DNA of 64,000 nt from Marivita sp965656765 (GCF_965656765.1 NZ_CBFHLV010000006.1:22491-86490); one strand, 5' to 3'. Counted from the stretch's first letter, positions 1-8,687 are shown. Notes: generated by a model not told the origin, from the sequence alone. Made by a program: numbers and translations.

Positions 1-9
1 CCCAAAGCC

Positions 10-1764
10 TTACACCATCACCGCGCCTTTGGTGCCGATAGCATCCTTGGTGCTGGCTTCACCCAGAAGCATCTTGTTGTGTGGCTCGCCCGACGGGATC
101 ATCGGGAAGCAGTTCTCATGTTTTTCGACCAGGCAGTCAAAAATGACCGGTCCGTCGTAGTCCAGCATTTCCATGATTGCATCATCAAGATCTGCCGGAT
201 CTTGGCAAAGGATACCCTTGCACCCAAACGCCTCGGCCAGCTTTACGAAATCGGGCAGGGCTTCTGACCAGGATTGCGAATAGCGTTCGCCGTGCAACAA
301 TTCCTGCCATTGGCGCACCATGCCCAAACGTTCATTGTTCAGGATGAACTGTTTGACTGGCAGGCGGTATTGTACTGCTGTGCCCATCTCTTGCATGTTC
401 ATCAGCCACGACGCTTCACCGGCCACGTTGATGACCAGCGCGTCTGGGTGCGCAACCTGCACGCCAATAGATGCCGGCGTGCCGTATCCCATTGTGCCAA
501 GACCGCCCGAAGTCATCCAGCGGTTTGGATCTTCAAACCCAAGGTACTGCGCAGCCCACATCTGGTGTTGGCCCACTTCGGTGGTGATGTACCGATCACG
601 GCCCTTGGTCAGTTGCTCAAGCCGATCAAGCGCATATTGCGGACGGATGGCCTTGCCCGACGGCTTATACTTGAGGCAATCAACTGCGCGCCATTGGTCG
701 ATCTGGGCCCACCATTTGCGCAAGGCTTCGCTGTTGACCTTGCGACCGCGCGCTTTCCAGACCTTGAGGATATCTTCGAGCACATGACCTACATCGCCGA
801 TGATCGGCATGTCTGTCTTGATGACCTTGTTGATCGAGCTGGGATCAATGTCGATATGCGCCTTCTTTGACTTAGGGCTGAAGGCATCCAGACGCCCGGT
901 GATCCGGTCGTCAAAACGGGCACCGATATTGATCATCAGATCGCATCCATGCATCGCAAGGTTGGCCTCGTAAAGGCCATGCATCCCCAGCATGCCCAAC
1001 CAATGCTTGCCCGACGCTGGATATGCGCCAAGGCCCATCAGGGTCGAGGTGATTGGCATGCCTGTCGCTTCGACCAATTCACGCAGCAACTGGCTTGCGC
1101 CAGGGCCCGAATTGATGACGCCGCCGCCTGTATAGAAGACCGGACGCTCGGCTGTCTCGATCGCTTCGACCAGCTGAGTGATGGTCTCCATGTCGCCTTT
1201 GACCTGTGGCTGGTAATGGCTGACTTTGGCTTTGGTCTTTTCAGTGTATTCGCCTGTCGCGAATTGAACATCCTTTGGAATGTCCACCAGAACAGGGCCT
1301 GGGCGGCCGGTTGTGGCCACATGAAAGGCTTCGTGGAGAACGCCTGACAGAGCGTCGGTGTCTTTGACCAGCCAGTTGTGCTTGGTGCAGGGGCGCGTGA
1401 TGCCTACAGTGTCGGCTTCCTGAAACGCGTCCGAGCCGATCATAAAGGTCGGAACCTGTCCTGTAAGGACAACAATCGGGATGCTGTCCATCAACGCATC
1501 GGTCAATCCGGTCACTGCGTTTGTCGCACCGGGGCCAGAGGTTACCAGAACCACACCGGGCTTGCCGGTTGCGCGGGCATAGCCCTCGGCGGCGTGCACC
1601 GCGCCTTGTTCGTGACGAACAAGGTAATGGCGAATGCCATTCTGTTGAAAAATCTCGTCGTAAATCGGTAGCACAGCGCCACCGGGATACCCGAATACTG
1701 TGTCCACACCCTGATCCTTCAGGGCTTGAACTACCATTTTCGCTCCGGTCATTTGACGTGTCAT
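10..1764 (-). CDS. ilvI: Acetolactate synthase large (catalytic) subunit
   Basis: ThDP- and FAD-dependent enzyme that condenses two pyruvates to acetolactate, or pyruvate with 2-ketobutyrate, the first common step of valine, leucine and isoleucine synthesis. The 584-residue length is normal. The N-terminal ThDP domain carries the catalytic Glu (about E52, in HEQGAVHAAEG); the middle is the FAD-type domain and the C-terminal third is the pyrophosphate-binding domain ending in the LNNERLGMVRQWQ block. Odd point: the Mg-ThDP motif usually written GDG/GDA reads GEAS here (Glu about 450). The start has a CGGAG about 8 bases upstream. It is read leftwards off the window edge, so the small subunit ilvH is expected just outside. 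A 140-base leader with attenuator precedes it. Confidence 0.95.
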   Translation of the reverse strand: MTRQMTGAKMVVQALKDQGVDTVFGYPGGAVLPIYDEIFQQNGIRHYLVRHEQGAVHAAEGYARATGKPGVVLVTSGPGATNAVTGLTDALMDSIPIVVLTGQVPTFMIGSDAFQEADTVGITRPCTKHNWLVKDTDALSGVLHEAFHVATTGRPGPVLVDIPKDVQFATGEYTEKTKAKVSHYQPQVKGDMETITQLVEAIETAERPVFYTGGGVINSGPGASQLLRELVEATGMPITSTLMGLGAYPASGKHWLGMLGMHGLYEANLAMHGCDLMINIGARFDDRITGRLDAFSPKSKKAHIDIDPSSINKVIKTDMPIIGDVGHVLEDILKVWKARGRKVNSEALRKWWAQIDQWRAVDCLKYKPSGKAIRPQYALDRLEQLTKGRDRYITTEVGQHQMWAAQYLGFEDPNRWMTSGGLGTMGYGTPASIGVQVAHPDALVINVAGEASWLMNMQEMGTAVQYRLPVKQFILNNERLGMVRQWQELLHGERYSQSWSEALPDFVKLAEAFGCKGILCQDPADLDDAIMEMLDYDGPVIFDCLVEKHENCFPMIPSGEPHNKMLLGEASTKDAIGTKGAVMV

Positions 1765-1803
1765 CGCTTTGCTCCGTTTACAGACACTTCTGTTCGTTAC
1801 GCG

Positions 1804-1832
1804 AAAAAAAACCCCCGCTTTTCAGTCGGGGG
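1804..1832 (-). terminator. Attenuator terminator in the ilvI leader
   Basis: On the minus strand CCCCCG (1832-1827) pairs with CGGGGG (1817-1812) around a 9-base loop and is followed at once by eight T. It lies 40 bases before the ilvI start and just after a leader peptide, so it should end transcription before ilvI when the leader is translated without pausing. The structure is seen directly; its role is inferred. Confidence 0.88.
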
Positions 1833-1872
1833 CGCATGGGATCGTATTTGGTTCCGTTACCGGCCCATGCGC
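1832..1872 (-). promoter_or_regulatory. Probable antiterminator hairpin of the ilvI attenuator
   Basis: GCGCATGGG (1872-1864), inside the end of the leader peptide gene, is the exact reverse complement of CCCATGCGC (1840-1832), which abuts the 5' arm of the terminator. A ribosome stalled on the Val/Leu/Ile codons at 1895-1881 would leave the first arm free, while one that reaches the stop codon at 1857 would cover it. The direct overlap with the terminator stem is only one to two bases, so mutual exclusion is likely but not proved. Confidence 0.6.
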
Positions 1873-1904
1873 GCTTTCTCTACAATGACTAGGACGTGTG
1901 CCAT
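1857..1904 (-). CDS. ilvI leader peptide (15 codons, Val-Leu-Val-Ile-Val)
   Basis: Short open frame on the minus strand encoding MAHVLVIVEKARMGR and a TAA stop. Five consecutive codons, GTC CTA GTC ATT GTA, call for valine, leucine, valine, isoleucine and valine, which are exactly the end products of the pathway that ilvI starts. It sits about 17 bases after a likely transcription start and just before an antiterminator and a T-tailed terminator. The ribosome-binding site is weak, as is common for leader peptides. The run of regulatory codons together with the hairpins makes a ribosome-mediated attenuator the only sensible reading. Confidence 0.88.
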   Translation of the reverse strand: MAHVLVIVEKARMGR

Positions 1905-1930
1905 GTTGGCTCATTTTCGCGTGGCGGGAC

Positions 1931-1957
1931 ATTATGGCGGCCAAACGGGGGCGTCAA
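1931..1957 (-). promoter_or_regulatory. Probable sigma-70 promoter of the ilvI leader
   Basis: Minus strand TTGACG (1957-1952) and CATAAT (1936-1931) match the -35 and -10 boxes, with a slightly short 15-base spacer (17 if TAATGT is used). Transcription would begin near 1922, leaving about 17 bases before the leader peptide start. Found by eye only. Confidence 0.6.
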
Positions 1958-2198
1958 CATCGAAAACCAAGAAAAAAGTACTTCAAAGCAAGATTTTCTT
2001 GTCACTTATTACCATTTATAGCTGTCGAATTGAAATTTCCGGAAAATCACCAGCGTTTTGTGCCGCTTTTTTGCTGATTCACCGTGATGCAAACACATTG
2101 GATGTGCGTTCGCGCGCGAAGATGAGAATTGCATGTGACGTAAGGCGCTCCTTAAAGTGAACCAATCAGTTCACCTATTGCGCCGACCGGAGGCATTG

Positions 2199-2492
2199 AT
2201 GCTGGGAAAACGAAATATGCGGGCGCGGGCCTTTTCGACATGCCACGCGGCGATATTGGCGGGCTTTATCGTTGTTGCGCACATCATGGGCTTTTCCAAG
2301 TCCGGGGATGACATGCACCTCTCGGACCAAAACGTTGTTTCGCCCATTTATGATGGCGCACCTCTCATCTGTATGGCGTCTGAGAATGCATCATCCGGTC
2401 ATCATACATGCGCTTTATTTGTAAAGACCGACGCGCACCAAGGATCAGCTAGCGCCGCAACCTTCATTTGGCGCTTTGGTGTTCGCCTTTAG
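2199..2492 (+). CDS. Small hypothetical membrane-anchored protein
   Basis: Product of 97 residues, not recognised. A perfect GGAGG at 2189-2193 lies five bases before this ATG, which favours it over an upstream GTG at 2157. A basic N-terminus (KRNMRARAFS) is followed by one hydrophobic stretch at about residues 13-30 (HAAILAGFIVVAHIMGF), so a signal anchor is likely, with the rest outside. The external part has a PLICMA...GHHTCALF pattern (two Cys, two His) that vaguely recalls DUF2946-type small metal-handling proteins; this is weak. It stands alone in an AT-rich region between ilvI and the TRAP operon and may not be a gene at all. Confidence 0.4.
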   Translation: MLGKRNMRARAFSTCHAAILAGFIVVAHIMGFSKSGDDMHLSDQNVVSPIYDGAPLICMASENASSGHHTCALFVKTDAHQGSASAATFIWRFGVRL

Positions 2493-2786
2493 CGCGAATT
2501 GGGTTATTCAGGATCACCCGTTTTGCGGCGAACCATTTGCAATGCGTGAACCAACCGCCAAGAATTAAGGTGTTCTGCTGCTTCATCAAGTCTTAAGGTG
2601 TGTAATCAGAAGAAGCCGGAAAAATAGAAGAAAATCTGCTATTTGTGCCTAAAATTTATACGCATGTAAGCGCAGTTAATTATTTGCATTCAAAATTTTT
2701 TCTGATTACCGTCCGTCCCACTAAATGATCCGCGCAAACAGCGGACTGGCTGTTTTTGTGCATCCAAAACTCAGGGGAGGAAATAC
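2493..2786 (+). other. AT-rich intergenic region before the TRAP operon
   Basis: No gene is visible. The region is distinctly AT-rich (around 2620-2700 mostly A/T), as expected of a promoter. A short hairpin, AAACAGC (2736-2742) with GCTGTTT (2749-2755) and a T-rich tail, stands about 30 bases before the binding-protein start and may be a weak terminator or an mRNA 5' structure. No operator could be assigned. Confidence 0.4.
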
Positions 2787-3872
2787 ATGGATCGTCGTTC
2801 ATTCTTGCGGACGTCTACTGTTGGCGCAGGGGCCGCGGCAGCGACCACGCTGGCTGCACCAGCAATTGCTCAAGGCAACCGTACACTGACATTGGTCACT
2901 TCGGTGCCTGACGGCTTTGCGATCTTCGATGACGCGGCACAGCTCGCAATCGACTACATCACAACGATGACGGACGGCGCTTTGTCGTTCAACAAAATGT
3001 CCGCAGGCTCGCTCGTTGGCGCGTTCGAAGTGTTCGACGCCGTGTCCTCGGGGCAGGCCGACGTGTATCACTCGGCAGAATATTACTTCCTCAACCAGCA
3101 CCCGGCTTTCGCATTCTTCACATCCGTGCCGTTCGGCATGACTGCGCAGGAAATGGCGAACTGGTATTATCGTCGTGGCGGTCAGGAACTGCATGACGAG
3201 CTGTCCGGTCTCTTTGGCCTCAAGCCTTTGATGGTTGGTCAGACAGCCATGCAGCCGGGCGGTTGGTTCAACAAAGAAATCAACTCGGTCGAAGACCTGC
3301 AGGGTTTGCGTTTCCGCATGCCGGGTCAAGGTGGTCAGGTGCTTGGTCGCCTCGGCGCATCCGTTCAGAACATTCCAGGCGGCGAAATCTACCAGGCGCT
3401 TGCGTCCGGCCAGATCGACGGTGCGGAATGGATCGGACCTTACGCAGACGAGCGTATGGGCTTCCAGGAAGTGACCAACCTTTACTACACATCGGGCTTC
3501 CACGAGCCGGGCTCGACCCTGTCGATGGTGTTCAACCAAGAGATCTGGGACTCGCTTTCGCCGTTGCACCAGAACATCTGTAAGATCGCATGTGAGGCTG
3601 CACACGCGCAGAACACAGCACTGACACTTGCTGAAAACGGCGCGGCGCTGGCTCGTTTGCAGGCTGGCGGCGTTCAGACACGCGAATTCCCGGATGAAGT
3701 CTGGGATGCGTTTGGTTCTGCTGCGGCAGAGGTTCGCGAAGAGAACATGAGCGATCCAATGTATGCGAAAATCGCTGAGAGCTATTTTGCGTCGATGGCA
3801 GAATCGGCCGGATGGTACGAGATTGCCGATGGCGAATTCATGCGTCAGCGTAACCGCGTAAACGCGGGCTAA
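2787..3872 (+). CDS. TRAP transporter substrate-binding protein (DctP/TakP type)
   Basis: Periplasmic receptor that captures an organic acid and hands it to a TRAP permease. The 361-residue product begins with a twin-arginine signal (RRSFL at 3-7, cleavage after AIAQ near 29). The body matches the TakP (alpha-keto acid) branch: GGWFNKEINSVEDLQGLRFR, PGGEIYQAL, and DGAEWIGPY, where the family places ligand and cation contacts. A strong AGGGGAGG precedes the ATG. It is followed by a stable hairpin and then both permease genes, a standard operon. Mono- or dicarboxylate or 2-oxoacid substrates are likely; the exact one cannot be read from sequence. Confidence 0.92.
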   Translation: MDRRSFLRTSTVGAGAAAATTLAAPAIAQGNRTLTLVTSVPDGFAIFDDAAQLAIDYITTMTDGALSFNKMSAGSLVGAFEVFDAVSSGQADVYHSAEYYFLNQHPAFAFFTSVPFGMTAQEMANWYYRRGGQELHDELSGLFGLKPLMVGQTAMQPGGWFNKEINSVEDLQGLRFRMPGQGGQVLGRLGASVQNIPGGEIYQALASGQIDGAEWIGPYADERMGFQEVTNLYYTSGFHEPGSTLSMVFNQEIWDSLSPLHQNICKIACEAAHAQNTALTLAENGAALARLQAGGVQTREFPDEVWDAFGSAAAEVREENMSDPMYAKIAESYFASMAESAGWYEIADGEFMRQRNRVNAG

Positions 3873-3896
3873 TCTGCCACTTGCAGAAATGATACT

Positions 3897-3932
3897 GGCC
3901 TCGCCCGCCCCAATATCGGGGCGGGCGGGGCC
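3897..3932 (+). other. Strong intercistronic hairpin after the TRAP binding protein
   Basis: GGCC-T-CGCCCGCCCC (3897-3911) pairs with GGGGCGGGCG-G-GGCC (3918-3932) around an AATATC loop, followed by only TTTC. It lies between the binding-protein gene and the permease genes. Such structures in transport operons usually protect the upstream message or lower read-through so that the receptor is made in excess; here that is inferred. Confidence 0.75.
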
Positions 3933-3998
3933 TTTCGACCAAAGTGACCATGATCGCCGTGTCCGTAGTGCGGGCCGCGTGTCGGGGGGACAATCCGA

Positions 3999-4910
3999 AT
4001 GATCGATTCCATTTTATGGGTGCTGCAGAATATAGCGCTGGCCCCTTATCACTTGCTTCTCGCGATCACCAATCCGGGCGCGTGGCTCAATTGGTCCAAT
4101 CCCGAAGCTGTGATGCGGTTCATCTATTACGGCGCGTCCGTTGAGCTTTTCTTTGTCGTTATCGTCACCTTCTTTGTGATCACTGCGCTCGGCTTGTTCT
4201 GGAAGCGCGACATCCTTTGGTACTGTGTGCGCGTACTCGAAGGCATTGCCAATGCCGTCGGTCGAACCGCCGCATGGGCAGGGGTGTTGATGATCCTGAT
4301 CCAGGTCATGATTGTTTTCCTGCAGCGCATCTTCCGCGTCGCTGAAATCCAGATTGGGCCGCTCGGAACGGCTTTGGCCTATGACCTCAGCTGGTGGGCG
4401 GAAGGTCTGAAGTTCTGGAACGCGATCGTCGTCTGCCTGTGCGTGTCCTACACGTTTGTTCAGGGCAGCCACGTCCGCGTCGACCTTGTGTATTCGGCCG
4501 TAAAGCACCGGACACGCCGCGCCATCGACATGTTTGGCAGCCTGTTCTTTATGATCCCGGCTGTCACGATCACCTACCTCTACGCATGGTTCTTCATGTG
4601 GCGTCACCTGATGACACCCACAGTAACCGCAAGCGGCGATCTTGACCGCATGTTGATGCAAAGCCGGATTTTCCGGTGGAACGTAGAGACCATCGGCTTC
4701 AGCCCTAACGGGTTCAACGCCTACTTCCTTTTCAAGATCCTGATCGTTCTTTTCTGCGTGATGGTTTTCATGCAGGCGTTTGCCTTCTTCTGGCGGTCGC
4801 TGCTTGAATTCATCGAAGGCGAAGAGAGCATTGGCAAATACTTCGACAAAGACTCGATTGGCGACGAAGCCGAAGAACTCGAGCATGCCATTCACTCTGG
4901 ATCGACCTGA
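3999..4910 (+). CDS. TRAP transporter small permease (DctQ type, extended)
   Basis: Membrane subunit that pairs with the large permease. At 303 residues it is longer than the usual 160-200 for DctQ. Hydrophobic segments are seen near residues 50-68, 91-110, 148-165, 185-205 and 248-270; the FVQGSHVRVDLVY stretch is the DctQ signature (normally xxGxHIRVDL). The tail is acidic and cytoplasmic. This long form accompanies TakP-type receptors. It lies between the receptor and the large permease, 63 bases before the latter. Substrate cannot be told. Confidence 0.9.
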   Translation: MIDSILWVLQNIALAPYHLLLAITNPGAWLNWSNPEAVMRFIYYGASVELFFVVIVTFFVITALGLFWKRDILWYCVRVLEGIANAVGRTAAWAGVLMILIQVMIVFLQRIFRVAEIQIGPLGTALAYDLSWWAEGLKFWNAIVVCLCVSYTFVQGSHVRVDLVYSAVKHRTRRAIDMFGSLFFMIPAVTITYLYAWFFMWRHLMTPTVTASGDLDRMLMQSRIFRWNVETIGFSPNGFNAYFLFKILIVLFCVMVFMQAFAFFWRSLLEFIEGEESIGKYFDKDSIGDEAEELEHAIHSGST

Positions 4911-4973
4911 GACTCATGACATTACAACGAACAACGACGCTGCAACCGGCGCGAAACTGGGGGTCTAACTAAG

Positions 4974-7328
4974 ATGCTTTTCGGACTGGACGGAGTCGAG
5001 GTCGGTATCCTCATTGTCTTCCTGACGCTCTTTGCCGGGATCATGACAGGCTTTCCGGTGGCTTTTGCCATCGCGGGGGCGGGTATGATTTCTTTCGCCA
5101 TCATTGCAGCTCTGGACTCGGCTGGGTTGCTGATCCACCAAGCCATTGACAAGGGATCACCTGAATTCGCTGCATTGGTAGCAGAAGGCATCGCCCGAGA
5201 TGCCATATCCGTGTTCCGATACCCGGACTTACCGCGTATCGAAGAACCTGTGTTTCCCGGTGGCTGGGAACAGGCGATGGACCGGAATATCTCTTTCATC
5301 GTGAACCGGATCAACGAACGCGTTATCGCGGGGCAGTCCATCGAGACCCTGCTGGCAGTCCTGATGTTCGTTATGATGGGCATCACGCTTGAACGGTCAC
5401 GCATCGCCGAAGACCTGCTGACATCAATGGCACGCGTCTTTGGCCCGTTGCCGGGTGGCTTGGCGGTATCCATCGTCATCGTGGGCGCGTTTCTTGCAGC
5501 CTCCACCGGCATCGTGGGTGCAACTGTTGTGACAATGGGCTTGCTGGCCTTGCCGACCATGTTGCGCAACAATTATTCGCCGGAACTGGCAACAGGAGTG
5601 ATTGCGGCATCCGGCACGTTGGGGCAGATCATTCCGCCGTCCATCGTGATCGTTCTTCTCGGCACGCTGGTGGGTGACCTCTACGCAACGGGTCAAGAGA
5701 CACGCGCGCAGCTCGTTGGTTGTGGCGATGCTCTGACTTTCCTTGGACAACCGGCGGTTCTGTCGGTCGGCACCTTGTTCCAGGCGGCACTCCTGCCGGG
5801 CCTGTTCCTTGCATTCCTTTACGGTCTATATGCTTTTGTCTTTGCGCTAATCCGTCCGTCCAGTGCACCGCCTGTGCAGATGGCGGGGGAAACCGGTGAA
5901 GTGATCACCCGTAATGAAGCGTTGACTTGGTATCTTGCTGCGCCGGTGGGCCTCATTTTGGCTATTGTCATTGGCTTTAGCTCTGGTCTTATCGGCAGCC
6001 AGACGATCTCCGTGTCTGACTATGCCGAACGCGAAGATGGGCCAAGCCTTCGGACCAACGTGTCTGAACAGTGCCAAGTGGCGATGATCGATTTGCACGG
6101 TCAAGAGGCATGGGACGAAGCCGTGGCTCAGCGTGCCGCGATGACCGAAGCTGGTGATACGGGCGAAGTCGTCGAGCTGACCGAGGAAGAGCGCACTGCA
6201 GCACTGATCGCAGCCCGAGACAACGCAGCTCCGATTGGCTCTGGCGTTGCCACTGTATTCACATTGCTGGCGCTGGTTCTGATCCTTGCCCGTGGCGTGT
6301 CACCGTCATCTGTACCACTTCCGTTGATTGTGGGTGGCATTGGCGTGGTTCTGGCCTTCCTGTGCGACGTGATGTTCATCACGCCGCTAACGGGGTCTGG
6401 CGCGAGCTTTATGATCCTCGCGATCCCGATGGTGCTGACGATGTATGGCGTCTGGGCAGCGATGGGACGACTGTCCAAGAATGAACTGCTGCGCGTGGTC
6501 TTCCCGCCGCTTGTTCTGATCGTGGCCGTTCTGGGTTCCATCCTTGGTGGTATCACCAACCCGACCCCAGCCGCCGCCTTGGGCGCCGCTGGCGCGATAA
6601 TGCTTGCCGCGTACCGCAAGCTTAGCGAAGAACAGGGCGCGTCCAAGATCGTTATCTGGGCGTCTCTGGCGCTGGTGATCATGATCCTTCTGGGCGTGAA
6701 CTTTGACCTGCGCATCACGCGAGAGGTTGTCCCGGTTGAAGACTGGGTCGCGTTCGTGATCGCACAGATCGCCTATCACTTTGCGTTCTTCGGGCTGCTT
6801 TACAGTTGCTGGGTGCTGTATCGAACCAACATTCTTGGACCGGTGGTGCGGGAAACCGCGAAGGTGACGTCGATGGTGTTCACCATCTTGATCGGTTCGC
6901 AGCTTTTGAACCTCGTGCTGATCTCGTTTGGTGGCGAACATTACATTCAGGACTTCCTGCGGTCTTTTGACAATGAAACCATCGTTTTCCTTGTTGTGAT
7001 GCTTATCCTGTTCGTTCTGGGCTTTGTCTTGGACTTCCTCGAGATCATTTACATCGTGGTGCCCATCGTCGGTCCTGTGATCTACGGCGGAACGCTGGAT
7101 CCGGCATGGGTCACGATCATGATCGCGATCAACCTGCAAACCTCGTTCCTGACACCACCCTTCGGATTTGCGCTGTTCTACCTCAGAGGGGTCGCCCCGA
7201 AAGAGGTGACGACCGGGCACATCTACCGTGGCGTTATCCCGTTTGTGGGCATTCAGGTGTTGGGGCTGGCCTTGCTCTGGTTCTTCCCGGGGATCGTCAC
7301 GATCTTGCCGGACTTGATCCAGAACTGA
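4974..7328 (+). CDS. TRAP transporter large permease (DctM type, 784 residues)
   Basis: Ion-coupled membrane subunit that moves the substrate. DctM proteins are usually about 430 residues; this has 784. The excess comes from two hydrophilic inserts, at about residues 44-118 and 345-425 (the latter rich in E and D, around QRAAMTEAGDTGEVVELTEEE), and extra hydrophobic segments in the middle. DctM hallmarks are kept in the first half (GIVGATVVTMGLLALPTML, GTLGQIIPPSIVIVLLG) and at the end (FLTPPFGFALFYLRG). This enlarged form is typical of the TakPQM-like branch. A T-tailed terminator follows 22 bases after the stop. Confidence 0.9.
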   Translation: MLFGLDGVEVGILIVFLTLFAGIMTGFPVAFAIAGAGMISFAIIAALDSAGLLIHQAIDKGSPEFAALVAEGIARDAISVFRYPDLPRIEEPVFPGGWEQAMDRNISFIVNRINERVIAGQSIETLLAVLMFVMMGITLERSRIAEDLLTSMARVFGPLPGGLAVSIVIVGAFLAASTGIVGATVVTMGLLALPTMLRNNYSPELATGVIAASGTLGQIIPPSIVIVLLGTLVGDLYATGQETRAQLVGCGDALTFLGQPAVLSVGTLFQAALLPGLFLAFLYGLYAFVFALIRPSSAPPVQMAGETGEVITRNEALTWYLAAPVGLILAIVIGFSSGLIGSQTISVSDYAEREDGPSLRTNVSEQCQVAMIDLHGQEAWDEAVAQRAAMTEAGDTGEVVELTEEERTAALIAARDNAAPIGSGVATVFTLLALVLILARGVSPSSVPLPLIVGGIGVVLAFLCDVMFITPLTGSGASFMILAIPMVLTMYGVWAAMGRLSKNELLRVVFPPLVLIVAVLGSILGGITNPTPAAALGAAGAIMLAAYRKLSEEQGASKIVIWASLALVIMILLGVNFDLRITREVVPVEDWVAFVIAQIAYHFAFFGLLYSCWVLYRTNILGPVVRETAKVTSMVFTILIGSQLLNLVLISFGGEHYIQDFLRSFDNETIVFLVVMLILFVLGFVLDFLEIIYIVVPIVGPVIYGGTLDPAWVTIMIAINLQTSFLTPPFGFALFYLRGVAPKEVTTGHIYRGVIPFVGIQVLGLALLWFFPGIVTILPDLIQN

Positions 7329-7350
7329 TCTGACCGCAGCTAAACGTCAA

Positions 7351-7379
7351 AGGCCGCCCCGATATAGGGCGGCCTTTTT
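7351..7379 (+). terminator. Rho-independent terminator of the TRAP operon
   Basis: AGGCCGCCC (7351-7359) pairs perfectly with GGGCGGCCT (7367-7375) around a short loop, followed by a run of T. It ends the rightward TRAP operon and separates it from the leftward cupin gene. Confidence 0.9.
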
Positions 7380-7400
7380 GGTTCACCAGACTGCTGATGT

Positions 7401-7787
7401 TTAATCCTCGTTCGGATCGGCCTCGGCATCAGCTTTGTTCTCATGCTCCGTGCCCGGCGCATGTTCGGGTGGGGAATACGTGGTGTAGAGGCGCATCATG
7501 CCGGTGCCGGTGTTTTTAAAGTTGTGGTACTTACCCGAAGGTACAATCGCCACATCGCCCGCCGAAATGGCCATCTCGGTCTCGCCAATCTTGGCTTTGC
7601 CCATGCCGTCCACAAAATACAAAAGCTGGTCATGGCCCTCGTGTGTTTCGCCGCCGATTTCGCCACCTTCGGGGATGGCCATCAGAACAAGCTGTGTCTT
7701 GTCACCGGTCCAGACCACGTCACGGAATTTGTCATTGCTCCGCGCCATTTTTGCGATGGGCATTACGAGAGTGTCATGTTCAGCCAT
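7401..7787 (-). CDS. Cupin domain protein
   Basis: Single-domain cupin of 128 residues. The first cupin motif supplies H49 and H52 (GGETHEGHDQ), and the second fits the textbook pattern G(X)5PXG(X)2H(X)3N exactly, from G77 to N92 with H88. These His should hold one divalent metal. The C-terminal 25 residues are acidic and look disordered. No partner gene suggests a substrate; single-domain cupins of this kind include small dioxygenases, isomerases and sugar-binding proteins. It stands between a terminator and bpt, each read leftwards. Confidence 0.85.
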   Translation of the reverse strand: MAEHDTLVMPIAKMARSNDKFRDVVWTGDKTQLVLMAIPEGGEIGGETHEGHDQLLYFVDGMGKAKIGETEMAISAGDVAIVPSGKYHNFKNTGTGMMRLYTTYSPPEHAPGTEHENKADAEADPNED

Positions 7788-7874
7788 TGTCTGTCGCTCC
7801 TTTGTATTTGCGACAAAGGAACGTACAACCGGATGTTCTGTTCCAAGAGAGTGGCCCAGGCACGCAGCCCTGAG

Positions 7875-8687
7875 TTAGCTGCGCAGGTCGGGCAACGAGA
7901 TATTGGCAACCTGTTCGGCAATCGGGTCGGTCGACATCGGATGAGTGTCGGCTGAATAGCTGTCAGGCTTTTGGAACGGCTCCCAGCCTCCGTGGCGATA
8001 CAGCTCTAGCCCCGAAAAGGACGCTTTATATCCCATCTTGGCACTGCCGGGCACCCAATACCCAAGATAGACATAGGGCAGGCCAGCTTCGCGGGCGATC
8101 TCAATATGATCAAGGATCATGTAAGTGCCAAGGCTTTGCGCCGGGACATCCGGGGAATAGAACGAATAGACCATGCTCAACCCATCATCGAGCACATCCG
8201 TCAGGCATACCGCATCAAGCTGCTTGGTTTCGTCATTGGTGTATTCAATCACCCGTGACCGTATCGGCGTTTCCTCGACCATCGCGGCAAAATCAAACAC
8301 ATCCATGTCCGCCATACCGCCATCGGCATGTCTGGCATCCAGATAGGTGCGGAACAAATCATACTGATCTTCAGTGGCCCAGGCGCTGGTGGCGTGCCGC
8401 CGGAGATGTGCGTTACGTTTGATCGTCCGCTTCTGGCTGCGCGATGGACGGAAATGTGCGACCGAAATACGCGCCGACAGGCAGGCCGAACAATCCGAAC
8501 ACGACGGACGGTACAACACGTTTTGTGACCGGCGGAATCCCTGTTTGGACAGGCTATTGTTCAGCTTGTCCGCAGCCTCGCCCTGCAACGCGGTAAATAG
8601 CTTCCGCTCCATCCGGCCCGGAAGATACGGGCACGGCTGTGGTGCGGTAACATAGAACTGCGGCGCGAGTGGCAGCGAGTGGCGCAT
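7875..8687 (-). CDS. bpt: Aspartate/glutamate leucyltransferase (bacterial protein transferase)
   Basis: Transfers leucine from Leu-tRNA to proteins with N-terminal Asp or Glu, marking them for ClpS/ClpAP degradation (N-end rule). The 270-residue product has the ATE N-terminal domain with PCPYLPGRMER and a Cys cluster CSDCSACLSARI, and the C-terminal domain with YLGYWVPGSAKMGYKASF. I chose the ATG at 8687 (MRHSLPLAPQFY) because family members begin there; an in-frame start 39 bases further upstream is less likely. It lies between the cupin and a membrane protease gene on the same strand, with a 78-base gap to the latter. Confidence 0.92.
   Translation of the reverse strand: MRHSLPLAPQFYVTAPQPCPYLPGRMERKLFTALQGEAADKLNNSLSKQGFRRSQNVLYRPSCSDCSACLSARISVAHFRPSRSQKRTIKRNAHLRRHATSAWATEDQYDLFRTYLDARHADGGMADMDVFDFAAMVEETPIRSRVIEYTNDETKQLDAVCLTDVLDDGLSMVYSFYSPDVPAQSLGTYMILDHIEIAREAGLPYVYLGYWVPGSAKMGYKASFSGLELYRHGGWEPFQKPDSYSADTHPMSTDPIAEQVANISLPDLRS

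Noticed and set aside
79..1671. Several plus-strand open frames opposite ilvI
   Set aside because: They lie antisense to a well conserved gene, have no ribosome sites and match nothing.
1905..2198. Additional open frames between the ilvI promoter and the small gene at 2199
   Set aside because: No ribosome site and AT-rich, non-coding composition; nothing else is seen here.
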